Shown here: piece by piece, positions 47,401-58,700 of the stretch | Layout of the letters: every line of letters starts with the position of its first letter | Position numbering within the stretch: position 1 is the first letter of the stretch | Assembly (NCBI GenBank): GCA_905178155.1 | Contig: CAJINV010000012.1 | Coordinates: 3,405,144-3,469,143, forward strand | DNA from: Amoebophrya sp. A120 | Lineage: Eukaryota > Sar > Dinophyceae > Syndiniales > Amoebophryaceae | Direction: 5' to 3' | DNA length: 64,000 bases | The notes under the pieces: generated by a model | Told to the model about the DNA's origin: nothing | What the model saw: only the letters and a program-made list of their open reading frames with translations | Database searches by the model: none | Translations under genes and position numbers: made by a program

Positions 47401-50400
47401 CTCATGCTGAGGAAATTTGTAATGCATTTATACGAGTGCGATACTTTTGCAGTTCATAGGAGATTGCGAACCCCCACCCGAACGGGGTGTGCAAGGAGGG
47501 CCGGTATTTCCTCGCCGGGGAGTTTTGCACCCCGCAGTGCGCGGACCGGTTTGCGCCGACGGACCCCGGACCGTTTGAATGCTTGGGCGACGGCACCTGG
47601 GACCAGGCGGGGCAGGAATTCGACTGCGTGATGACGTTTCACAGCTGCAACGCGTTTACGGATATCGTGAATGCGGCGGACCCATCCTGCGAAGAAGGGT
47701 CCTCGATTAAGGAGCTTGAGTACTGCACCCCGGTCTGCGAACTGGGGTTCGAACCCAACCCCGCGGTGCCGATCCAGTGTCTCCGATCCGGCTTGGCAAC
47801 GCGTTTTGAGTGCAAGCGCCCGTGCCAGCAGCCCTACGTGATAAACAGCAAGCAGACCGGCGCCTGCCAAAAGCGGAGGAGAATCGTCGGGGGGCAGATT
47901 TGCCGGCCCGATTGCGAAACGGGGACGTACGCCATGCCGCCGGACGACCGAACTTGTCAGGATGACGGGCAGCTGTCCGGCGTGCCGTTCGCCTGTCTCA
48001 CCGGCGACCCGCCGGAGGGCTGGAAAGCGCCCGGGACGCTCGACGAGGTGGTGTATGTTTCCGATCCGGACGCGGGCGAGAAGCATTTCGGCACCATAGA
48101 CACGGATTTGTCCAACCAGGGCGCGCACCGGAGAAACGGCACCTGCAGCGCTGGGTACACTGGATATCCGGCGTGTTCAGATTTGATGAGGTGTCAGGTC
48201 ATGGCGGACGTGGCGAATTCGGCGGATCCGCCGTGTGAGGAGGGACTAGTAGTGTCGATCCAGTGCACACCCAAGTGCTTGACCGGGTTCAACCCAGATA
48301 CACCCAAGTTGGTGTGCATAGTACTGAAACTGATGGGTTGTTCGTTGATTTTTTTCAAGTCTCGATTTGTTTGTTTACGCAAAACGTCAATGACAAATCT
48401 GTACATTGTCATGGGTCTTCATAGCAAAAGAAAAAGATTTGTCTATCCAAAACTCCCTACTATAATCAGGATAACATCCTGTACCCGCCGCGGTTCGAGT
48501 GCATGCCGGAATTTGCCGGTACCTGCGAGATATGCATTGCAAAAGTATCGTACTCGTATAAATGCAATACAAATTTCTGCAGCATGAGAAATGAAATTTG
48601 TAATGCAGATTTAGCTTAAGAAAGGGATTTGTAATGCATGATTGCAATACAACGAGTGCGATACTTTTGCAGTTCATACGAGATCATGGCGTACACGGCG
48701 TTTGGTGTTTCCGGTCTGTGTATGCATTGCAAAGGTATCGTATTATGTATAAACTGCATGACAAATTTGCTGAAGAACAAAAATGCAATTTGTAATGCTG
48801 TTTTCCCTTAGAAAGTAGATCGGTCATGCATGATGGCTACAATTACAACGACGAGCACGATACTTTTGCACTGGATACTGTGGGTCTTGGTTCTCTTCTG
48901 TCTCGTGTGTTTGTCCCGAGAAAAGGCCGCACCCAAGGACTTCGACGTAAAGGGGGAAATGAACAACTACAACGTGTTATCATTCGTAAAAACGTCCCCA
49001 CCCCATAGTTGTCATGCAGTTCTGCATACTGAAGATGTTTCTCATGCGGAGCCCCATGAGAAGCATTTTCTAATCATCATGCGGAAAGTGTCATGCTCCA
49101 ATCAGCATGTCATGCTAGATTTGTGATGCTAGTGAACTAGCTAAACAGGATTACACTCTGAGGCCAAACTTGTCATGCGCAACAGCCAGGCCTGGTTCAT
49201 TTGTGTAGCAGAATTCCCATCTTGACTCAGGGGTGTGGACGCTTTTACACAGGATACGTGTACCGATCCGAAGTCGCCGACAGCGGTGAGGTCGATCCGT
49301 TGTATGAGATGAGTGCACAACTCCCCCTCTCCCTCATTTGTAATGCAAAATACCGAACTCACACCCTGCTCGTACGTAAGCACTGCTAGCATGGAAAATT
49401 TTGGAACCTCTAATAGTACTACAATTCGCACACAGATTTTGATTTGTCGTGCGAAAGCCCCTGTTCTGCTGTTGTTTGTGTTGCTGTTCATACCATACAG
49501 ATGAGGGGGAGAGGAGTTGTGCGGTCTCATACATTGACGCCAAAATCCAGGAAAAAGAGAAGTAGCAGAGGTGGTTTGGCGGACATACCGGAGGACGGGG
49601 TACTACCGTCGGGAAAAAGTGGCGTGCAGCACGTACTGATTTTTTAAGCAAGCTTTTCTTCTATAATTTCCTTATTGAAAATAAAGTATTTCCTCTGATG
49701 AACTTGTCATGCCAACCATGCTTTGAAACTTGATCTTGTCATGCAAACCCCGAATCAAATTCAAAAATTCACCTCAGTATGACTTCAAGTCCATGGCCTC
49801 GCGGGAGCTGACCTCATCCGAAAGGCAAGCCATCATCGACAATCGTTCCTCGACAGACTTCTTTGTGCCCGAGTCCCAGCTTGCGGAGTACATGCAGAAA
49901 AAGGCCATGATGGAATCGATAGAAGACGACGAATATGCATTGCGGAAGGATCGCACTAGCATGAATTGCATTACCAGTTTTATTCCCACAAGGAAAAGTT
50001 GTAAATTGGATTCGTGAACAAGATAGTGCTGACTCACGTGGAAAGATAGATTTGTCATGCTGTAGTGCAATGCAATTGCAATGTGCATGGCAATTCGAGT
50101 CGTGCGATCCTTTTGCAATGCATAACGAAGACGCGAAATCGCAGTCCCGCGCGCCCTCCGTCGCGTCCACACCCTCCATGATGTCTTACGCGAGTTACGA
50201 CCCGCAAGAGGGCTTGAAATCCCCACAGGGGTACCCGTTGCAAAGGTTTAAGACAACCAAACCCGGCTACATCTGCGACGCGTGTGACAACGTGAAGCCG
50301 AAGGGAAGCGTGATGTTCTCCGCAAGGGAAGAATCCTACGATGTGTGCATGGAGTGCGTGCTGAAAATGGCCCGGGGATTTGGCACGCCGAAGGATTTGT

Positions 50401-50546
50401 ACTTGCAGGAGCAGGCCAGACAGGAGTCCCTAAAGGACGACCCAATAACAATCGGGATAAGTCCGCACGAAAAATTTGTGAAATCCGCACCAAAGAGGGA
50501 AAAGGAGGAAACAAGAATACCAAACGAGAAACTGCGGGTGACATAG
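44406..50546 (+). CDS. Cys-rich sushi-like membrane protein with cytoplasmic zinc-finger-like tail
   Basis: Seventeen exons total 3,219 nt and 1,072 residues. Exon starts and ends: 44406-44900, 44996-45160, 45318-45539, 45695-45728, 46008-46071, 46234-46336, 46492-46733, 46891-46992, 47269-47309, 47464-48311, 48470-48530, 48684-48720, 48883-48977, 49262-49302, 49537-49632, 49778-49933, 50130-50546. Twelve introns are introners; four are GT-AG. A hydrophobic segment (about residues 19-42) follows a basic start. A long Cys-rich region with CCP/sushi-like repeats follows (for example CKEGRYFLAGEFCTPQC). A second membrane segment at about 796-816 (AYTAFGVSGLWVLVLFCLVC) is created by joining three exons. 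The tail has CX2C-X20-CX2C (C983, C986, C1007, C1010), as in ZZ or treble-clef fingers. A surface adhesion or receptor role is an inference. The last GT-AG junction is the least certain: without it the protein stops at 49647. Confidence 0.78.
45161..45312 (+). mobile_element. Introner, family A (152 bp)
   Basis: Ends TATCCACTGCAACAGTATCA and GCGATACTTTTGCAATGCAT followed by A. Flanks AGTGC / CATGC match at 3 of 5. Excision joins LVTNEC to RIYCSSPADP. Confidence 0.85.
45540..45689 (+). mobile_element. Introner, family D, forward (150 bp)
   Basis: Ends TATCCACAGTAAATTTCCTG and CAGGAAATTTGTATTGCATA. Perfect flanks TCGCG (45535-45539, 45690-45694). Nearly identical to 24102, and the reverse complement of 38892. 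Confidence 0.95.
45729..46002 (+). mobile_element. Introner, family B (274 bp)
   Basis: Ends TACGCATTGCAAGTATGTCT and CAGAAATATTTGCATTTGAA followed by A. Perfect flanks TTGCC (45724-45728, 46003-46007). It is separated from the preceding introner by an exon of only 34 nt. Confidence 0.93.
46072..46228 (+). mobile_element. Introner, family A (157 bp)
   Basis: Ends TATGCATTGCAAAAATATCG and GCGATACTTTTGCAATGCAT followed by A. Flanks TGGGA / CGGTA match at 3 of 5. Excision joins NQRTTW to EKRDSTRFIHW. Confidence 0.88.
46337..46486 (+). mobile_element. Introner, family A (150 bp)
   Basis: Ends TATCCTGTGCAAAAGTATCG and CGATGCTTTTGCATTTCATA. Perfect flanks CAAAC (46332-46336, 46487-46491). Its TATCCTGTGC start is shared with 47310, marking a subfamily. 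Confidence 0.94.
46993..47263 (+). mobile_element. Introner, family B (271 bp)
   Basis: Ends TATGCACTGCAAATTTGTCT and GCAGACACATTTGCACTCCA followed by TA. Flanks GGTCC / GGCCC (4 of 5). Excision restores the Cys-rich reading frame into RCEQLRCIARTDE. Confidence 0.9.
47310..47458 (+). mobile_element. Introner, family A (149 bp)
   Basis: Ends TATCCTGTGCAAAAGTATCG and CGATACTTTTGCAGTTCATA. Flanks CGAGA / GGAGA (4 of 5). The exon before it is only 41 nt. Confidence 0.92.
48531..48678 (+). mobile_element. Introner, family A (148 bp)
   Basis: Ends TATGCATTGCAAAAGTATCG and CGATACTTTTGCAGTTCATA. Perfect flanks CGAGA (48526-48530, 48679-48683). Confidence 0.95.
48721..48877 (+). mobile_element. Introner, family A (157 bp)
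   Basis: Ends TATGCATTGCAAAGGTATCG and CGATACTTTTGCACTGGATA. Perfect flanks CTGTG (48716-48720, 48878-48882). It interrupts the second membrane segment; the 37-nt exon before it encodes part of that helix. Confidence 0.95.
48978..49256 (-). mobile_element. Introner, family G, opposite to the 23352 copy (279 bp)
   Basis: Ends TATCATTCGTAAAAACGTCC and GACGCTTTTACACAGGATA. Perfect flanks CGTGT (48973-48977, 49257-49261). The interior aligns with the reverse complement of 23352, for example CATGAGAAGCATTTTCTAAT here against CATGAGAGGCATTTCCAATC there. Both copies happen to be 279 bp. Confidence 0.92.
49303..49531 (+). mobile_element. Introner, family F (229 bp)
   Basis: Left arm GTGCACAACTCCCCCTCTCC, right arm GGGGGAGAGGAGTTGTGCGG. 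Flanks CGTTG / CATTG (4 of 5). The interior matches the 53961 copy in reverse. Confidence 0.92.
49934..50124 (+). mobile_element. Introner, family A (191 bp)
   Basis: Ends TATGCATTGCGGAAGGATCG and GCGATCCTTTTGCAATGCAT followed by A. The two arms share compensating changes (GGATCG / CGATCC) relative to other copies. Perfect flanks ACGAA (49929-49933, 50125-50129). Confidence 0.95.
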
Positions 50547-52771
50547 GAGGTTTTTCTAGTATAATTGGCGGGCCGGTGGGACTGGACCGAGGTTTTTTGT
50601 TCTCAGGAAAAAGCGGCGGTGCCGGTGCGGGCGCGTTGCACGGGAGGGCCTCGACTGCGGATGGATGGTGACTACTTGTTTTCACAGAACTCCCTCGTTT
50701 TGCCTTTACAATCAATGCATTTGTAAGGGCAAACCGGCGGAGAAAATCAGACACTTTTTGAGTTGTTCAGGATTACAGCACAGGAACTCGAACCGAGAAA
50801 GATGTTCAATAGAGACGAAGAAAGAATCTTGCTGAAAGTCTACGACTTCATATTCACCAGTATTATACGAAAACTAAAAAACGATGTACTGCCGCAAAAA
50901 CATTGATCCGGGTGCAGTCCGTGCAGACAGCAATAATGCCGCAGATTAAGCGCAGATGTTCTGTGGTTCCACTAGTCTGTCATGGTGTTCAAGCGTAACG
51001 GGTTAGTGTCGATCGAGCTTGGCCTTGAGTTATTTTCCGCCTTCCGTCTGAACCGCAAACAAGAACGAGGCGGAGTGGTCGGAGTCCTATGCGTTCAACA
51101 AGCGAAACGCCAAGCCAGACGGGGAAACCCGCTGGGGCGCGCTACTAGCTCGGCCCGCAGCGTTGCGGGGCATGGGGCGACGGGAATCCTATGCCGAACA
51201 AATAAGCAGGGGGCACTTTAGCAGGATCGTGGCCAAGGAAAAGCGTGTGGGCGTGGGCGTTCGGCGGGTTTTCGGGCCCTTCGAAAAAGGCCCCCGGACC
51301 AAGTGGGTTGACTGCGCCCCGAAGCTGCGCGCCGCCCAACTTAATACCGCGGAGCCCGGTTGTCGCGCGCTACTGGGGCCGGGGCCGGCGGCGCAGAGTG
51401 GGCCGAGCGACCGTCCGTCCGGCGCCAGCGGGGCGGGGGCGGGTGCAAGGCATTGCATTGCGTTAAGGCCCGGGGCATCGCAGTGGCCGACAGGCCCCGC
51501 AAGCGCGCCACCCGTGCAATTTCGGCGCCGGTGTCTTTCCTTTGAAATGCCCGGCCGGCCTATTAGCGAAAGCACGCCCGCCGCTATTCTCGCCGGGGTT
51601 ATTGGGAGCGGCCCTGGGGACCTTTCGCCGGGCCTGCCCCCCCGCGGAACAGGGCCGCGGCGCTTTTTTCGGTCGGTTTTCAAACAAACTGCGTCGGCCG
51701 GCCTTTTTGCTTCCCACCCGTGTCCGAACCCTGGCGCGGGATGACCGAGAGACGCCGACGAAGGGAGTGACGGCCGGCGGGGCGGTGCGCCGCAGTGCTC
51801 CGGTATCTGAGTAAGGTGCCAGGCCCGGCGGGCTTGGATTGGCCCGAGCCCGCAGATTTCGACGCGCAGTTCGCTTAGTTTCGCCATCCGGGCCCCCGGG
51901 CGGGGCCGGCCCGCCCTTCTGTTATTTTGTGGCGCCCTCCTTTCTGGCCCCGCAAGCAGGAAAGGGGGGCCAGCACCCACGCGCCCGCCCCGGCGCCCGT
52001 TTCGGTGGTGTTTTGTGCCGAGAGCCTGCCCGCCCCCGGGCGCCTCCCTTGCGCTTCTTATTTTGGTAGGCTTCCGCCTGCCTGCGCTTTCCCCAGCCGC
52101 CTGGTTGCGGTGCCGGACGGCCGGCGCCGAGTGGTTGCCTGCCTGCTGGCATTCGGTGGCTGGCCGCCTTGATGGGAGCTAGCCCGGGGCGCCTCGGCGG
52201 CCTGTCCTATATGTTGATTTGCCCTGATTGATAGGCCGCCCGCCCGGCAGCAACCGAGCGCGGGGGCCGACGGCTGCACGCGGCGGTCGGGTCAGCCCTA
52301 TTAGCCCTCGCTGCCTGGGTGTGGTCGGCGTCAACCTGTTCTGCGTCCCTCGCTCTATCTTTCCTCTTCCATGGGGATGAAGAGCCCAGGTCGATTGACA
52401 TTGAATTGGCCGACAGCCCTTAGCCTCGCGCGCTTGTCGAGGTACATGCGGAACGCGTTTCAGGCATGGCGCTGGGCGAGGTTTGCTTCTGATTCTCGCA
52501 TCTATGTCTTTGTCTTTGTGTTCATCTTTGTTGTCTTGCCCGTTCTTTCTGACTATCTACTCACCGAGAAGCGAACTCAGGGTGGCATCTTCTGATCACA
52601 TCAAGACGAACACATAGACATGCAAAGGTGATGACAACTGAGTGAGAAATCCATTGAACACGGGAACAAGTTGCAAAGCCGCGCCTGCTTCTCGATTCAG
52701 TGATTGAGCGACATTGATGCGCATTCGCCGACTAGAAGTGTTACTCTCGCTGGTAAAATCCACCCCGTCTG
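50547..52771. other. Spacer with a GC-rich island (about 51,050-52,400)
   Basis: Begins with a possible extra exon (around 50608-50670, Gly/Ala-rich) that I could not place in frame. It then contains a 1.3-kb GC-rich block with long two-strand ORFs (up to 263 codons). No family is recognisable. Composition normalises by 52,450. Confidence 0.55.
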
Positions 52772-55700
52772 ATGTGGACCCAGTGGGGCCCAGAGGGCGT
52801 TGGCGAGTGGCTCCGACGGTTGGGCGCACCTTCGAACGTGGTAGTGAGGATTTTTGAAGATACAACTACCCGGTGATGTTTCCTTGAGGATGAGTAGCGT
52901 TCTACTAGTGCATGCATTGCAAAATCAAGAATAATGAAGACGCGACCGGATTTGGATTTCATTTTTCGGCGCTATTTGCAACAAACATCTTGCAAGAATC
53001 CACACTGATCAAAATTGAATCCACCCCCAGGTCGCCGCCTTCGTGGAGGAGAAAGTGGACGGTCCAACGCTCTCCGCCTTCACCAACGAGGACGACATTA
53101 AGCAGTTGATCCCGAAAGACGCGGCTCTGCGCAAACACATCTTCCACTCCATCCAGGAACTCGTGAAGCCGCAGGGCGTGCAGAACGGCCAAGTTTTTCA
53201 CGACGTGGAAATCGAGAAGTTTACGAGTCCTCTATTACAATGAAAAATGCCCCCAGAAGTCGCAGTCCGGAATTTGCAAAAGTTTCTCATGCAAGGTTTC
53301 CAAATGAAAGTTTTTTGTCTTGCATGAAAGGACTACGAGCCTTTGAAAGGACTACGAGCCTTTCTGATGCACAATCTCAGCGCGCAAGGTGTCTTTTGCA
53401 TAACAGACCCGGCTGCTGATGGGCTCCTTTGCAACACAAATTTGAGCTATTCAGCATCGCAAATTTGTGATGCTGATACATGCAAGACGGGGAATGCTTC
53501 CATTGGAAAGGTCTGCAATACAAATGCTGCCAATTTCTGGGTTGGGGGCATTTTTCACTGTAATGTCCTCTGTCCTCCAAGTCGGATCTTTCCCCCGAGT
53601 CGAACAATTCCAGTCCGAAATCGACAAAATCCCACCCCTTTTCGCCGAAAAATTTTCCCGGCGACGGAGCCGAGCTCGGTGGCATGATGGTGCAACATTT
53701 GAGTCCGAAGACGGCGCTGAGTTCTCAGGAAAACGAGATTTACAACTCGGCTTATGATGACGAGCTGATGCAGCAGCAGCAGCAACCAGAAGCTGCAGCT
53801 GGGACAGCGAATCAAATAAACAAACACTCCCGCACAAAATCCTACGAGGTTGACGAGTACAGTTTTTCCGAAACGGAGGGCCCAGGAGGGCCGAATAACC
53901 GGATCACAACCACTTCCGACGGCACGGTACGGGAAACGCTGATGCACGGGAGTCCCAGCTTATGACAGTGCACAACCTCCCCTCCCCCTCATTTGCATTG
54001 CATGAACAGCAGGACAAACACCAGCACACATATAGCCTATGCATGACAACTTCATGCGCCTATTGTAGTACTGTTTGGGCTTCCGGAATCTGTCATGCAA
54101 ACAGTGCCACAGGGAAGCAGTTGGGTTTGGGGTTTTGCATGACAAATGAGGGGGAGGGGGAGTTGTGCGCTCTCATACAGCTTCGGCAGCCGACAGGCGA
54201 TCTCGCCGCCGCCGGACATGAAGGACGAAATAGTAGATGAAAACGTCAAAACGAAAACCGCAGCAGATGCAGTAGACACAAATAATAGCAACCCGCTTTT
54301 CATCACCCGGCCGTCTGTTCACCGGGACGAGATGGAAAGCGCGATTGCGAAAGAGTACCACAACATCGAATCTTTGAACAGCGATGGGAAGATACGCATG
54401 GTTTCGTCCGCCGATGAGGACACGGAGAAGTCGCCGGAGATCGGGGAGTTGCTGATTGCAGAGGAGAATGAGCTCTCTTTCGACGGAAAGGTAGTGCCGA
54501 AGGGATCGTATGGGCAGAGCCAGAAGGTGATGAACGCGCTGGGAATAAATAAGCCATCAACTACTACAACATCATCGTCGAACAAAAACCCAACCTCTGG
54601 CTTCACCACCACCACTTCGAGTAGCAGTAGAAAACCGAACCCGTTTCTCCCAACCTCAGACGAGGACGACAGCAAGTCCGCATCGACAGATAAACAGGCC
54701 TTGACCTCGACAAGGTCCAGGACCCCGCCGAATGTCGATAGCAATAATTACGTCGCGATGAATTATCAGACGGGCTACTCACCTGCGTCGAGTTCGAGCT
54801 CGAGAAGAGGTAGTAATAGATTAGTCGGCAAGACTAACCCGCAGATTGTCGTGAATACCGTTTCCTCCCCCGACAGCGTGAATAGTCAACAAGAGCAGTA
54901 CGCCTATCCCAACATCCCGAAAGGCCGCCCGTCCGTCGGCAGCCCACGACCCGCGGAGGACCCGGGATTTAATATTACGTCGTCTGCTTCGCCGCAGGAG
55001 AATTTATCGACTATCTCTTTCGACGAAAACAGCTCGATCCAAAGCATGAGCACGACGCAGTTGCAGCTGCAAGTGGACCAGTTGTCCGAGCAGGAGATGC
55101 AAAAGGAGATACCGGTTTTGTTGCAGCAGCTGCAGGAATGGCGAAAAAGTGTCAAAAAAGGTGGGAAAAAGCACTTCGCCGCGTTGAAGAAGGTGCAGAT
55201 GTACGCAAAAGCGCTGGACAACGCGATGGGTGGTGCTGGAACTGGTGGAGCTGCGGGTGGTGGGAAAAAACGAAATAGCAACAACTATCCCAGCACTTCG
55301 AACAAATCAGACCTAATTTCGAAACTCCGGGGGCCCGCCTGGAGCGGTTTGGTGGAACAGGAAAGGAGCAATGAGGAGGCAAGGGTGGAATTTTACCGGA
55401 TGCAGCACACGGAGAGAACGGTACTTGTGCGGTTTGGTTTGTGAGACACTTGATATTGGATTTGGATGGTGCACGACTGGCTGTGAATGTGATTCTGCAC
55501 GAAAAAGTGTTTGCCTTTTCCGATCCTCAGAGCGTCAATTTATGCATCACAAACTCTCTAACTCTAACTCTACCAGGAATACCACGAGCTGATTGAGAAG
55601 TGCAAAACGACCGAATCCGCCATGGGCAACGATTTGATCGCGTACAGGGCGTTTCTGGATTCGTTGGAAAAGGCGTTTGAAAAAGACCTGGCGATCAAGT

Positions 55701-58700
55701 CCACCTATTCCAAGGGGAGGATCCTCCCCACTGCGGCTTTGCTGGGAACTGGCGGAAAAAAACGAAGAAAAAAGAGCGGAGTAGAAGACGAATCTTCTGC
55801 AGGTCGGGACAAGGAGGGAAATAAAACTACATCTGCGAGTAGTAGCAAGAGCAAGGTACGGGCGGCGAAGGCGAAGAGGAAGATGGAGCAGTCTTCGTTT
55901 CTGACAAATCCGCAGTACCACGAAGACAAGGAACTGGTGGACCAGAGAGCGGAAATTGTATAATTTCTTCGTGATTGTTCTAGTTCTACTCCCAGTCCCA
56001 CTGCCGTGCCACTCCTCCAGCCGCTTCTGAGCAGAGCATCGACTGCCTGGACAGCCCGCGTGCTTTGTCTCGTGCAGAGCGCTCCACAATCGGGCGCGCT
56101 TTCTGGCGAGACTTTTCTCCGAGCCCGTGTTTAGCGTACGTATTCTGGCGACCCTGTTTGCGCGCTGCCCATTTGATAAGAGCGTACGGGTAGTGCAGTC
56201 TATCTGCATAAAACTGCAGAATGCGCGCGCCTGTCCAATCCATCAATATGCTTCGCGCTGGGCGGTGCGGCGGTCCGAGGGGTGCACCCGAGGAGGAGCT
56301 AGACCCTCTGGTGATTCAGGTGTAGCGTGTCGAGTTCAAAAGCTCTGGCAGCCCGTGCGCTTTTCTCGGGGGAACTCAATAAGCTTCGCTTCAGTTTCGC
56401 AGCTTTTACCCGATTTGCCGCGTTTAGCAGGGTCTATTCTGGCTACCCTGTGCTCGGCTTGCCCCACGGATTACTTTGCACGCGGGTAGCGCATTCTGCG
56501 CGAATCTGCGATGCTTGCGCGCCCTGTGTGAACCGGCGAACACCTCGCTCTGCGCGTGGTAGCTGCAGGCCCTCGCAGCTTAGGGGGCGCTCCCCGCGTA
56601 CGGTGTTCCGGGCCCTGCGGGTGCACATTGTGAGGCTCTCAGAAGCTGAAGATCAAGGTGTAGCGTGTCGGGTGGAGAGGGCCCTCTGCCTAGGCAGTCC
56701 GCGTGCTTTTTATTTTTCATATCCTGCTTCTGTAGCAAAAACGCACTTCCATTTCGTATTAAGGGCTCTGCGTGAGAAAAAGTACACTACTGTACACAGA
56801 TTGCCTACCTCGACGGCATGCGGCAATTGAACGCGGAGATGGAAATTTACGAGGGAAAATTAGGCAGGAGAGAAGGCTGCATTTCTGACTACGTCAGAAG
56901 AGACGAATTGGGGAAGGAGGTATAAGTAATTTTCTTCATGATCTTCTGTGATGCAGCATGATTCAAATTCTGCATGCGAATTCAAAAGGTTTCATTCAAT
57001 CATTGGCGTGTACTACAACTAGCATGACAATTTACCATGATGGTCTACTTCTCTTGCGAAATTTGAATCACAAAAATATCAGCTCCAAAACCGGCTTCCC
57101 GATCCAGGATCCATATCAAATGTAAAAATGTCTCCTGGGTCTGGACGAATGCAAGATTTGTGATGCAGGTTTTCCATGACCCATGAGGTCTGGAATGCGA
57201 GATCCAGTATGACAGATTTTTTGAGGTCTCTACCATGCCTTTCCTGCATGAGAAACTCCCTTTCAACTTGGTCAAAAGCGGACAGCTTTTGGTACTCACG
57301 CAACACAGATTTTTGCATCATTCAGATTTAGCATAACAAGTTATAACCTTCCAGACCCAGACATTTTTGCACTTGATAATCCACCGGTATGTCACAAACT
57401 GAACGGGACATGCTCAACGAGCAGTTGCACGCGTCTAGTGCATATGGTTTGTAAAAATGTCTGGGTCTGGAAACTTGTGATGCTGGGTGGCGTATCATGA
57501 GGAGGCCACAAGTGCTGGGTCAGCATGACAAGTTTCTGAGCTTCTATATGATGCCGATTCTGCATGACATTGACAAACTGCGTTTTTGCATGACAGAAAA
57601 GTGGGGCTCTTGAGTAACGTGCATGACAGATTTAAGAGTCATGCCAGACAAGCATGACAAACTTGCACTCTTCCAGACCCAGACATTTTTCCAGTTGATA
57701 GTGCAGAACTCGCGGAGCTCGTACACCTGGTTCTGCAGATGGAAAAGCAGGAGGAAGCGTATTTGAATTCTGATACACTTCGACTGCTCATCTCATGGAG
57801 ATTCCGATATCGGAATCGGTATCTATTGGCAGCCGTGCGGAGGTCGCCGAAAAATAGAATCGCTCCTCAGCCGTGCGGAGGCACTTTTTCAGATTTTTTC
57901 AGTGCTTTTTGCAGTAGTGGACGCTGGCCAATTTGCTAAAATTGCACTTTTTTTTTTCTTTGTCTTCGCGCGTTCTGCCAACTACGAATCGCTCCTCAGC
58001 CGCGAAGGGGAGCTTTTTTTGATTTTTTCGGCCATTTTTCAAGCAGGAGACCCTGGCCAATTTTCAAAAACTGCGATATTTTTTTCGTTTGTCTCACCCG
58101 TTTTGCCCCGTTTTGCCGTGATGCCATCACCATACCATACCATGATACTCATCAATCGCCTCACATTACAGTGCCGCCCAGGAAAACGCCTCCGAAGCGG
58201 AGTACATCCGCGGTATGTGGGACCAGATACAGGCTTTTGTCCAATCTCGGTCTTCGTTGAACAGCGGCACGACGAGCACAACTTTTGGGGAAAGCAACAA
58301 CCTCCCTTCCAGTACAGCCAGTAATGACAGAACAACCACCACCTCCTGCCAAACCGAGCTCTCCGCGTTCGCAAAGCCGGTAGTGCGCAGGCCGCAGACG
58401 GGCGCCGCCGTGAAACAGCTGCCGCCGACGACCCCAACGACACCGGTCGTTCCTGGTTTGAGCGCCCGACCACTCTCTTCTATGCATTGCAAATATGTCT
58501 GAGTCTGGAAACTTGTGATGCAACTCTGTGATTAATGAGCTCACTGCAATAGGTGACCAAGCATGACAAGTTTTTGAGCTCCTGTGTGTTGCGTATTTCG
58601 CATGGCAGGCTCCATTTTTGCATGACAGGCAAGAGGATCTTTTCGCGCCTAAGCATCACAGAGTTAACACTCATGCCAGACAAGCATGACAAGTCTTGCA

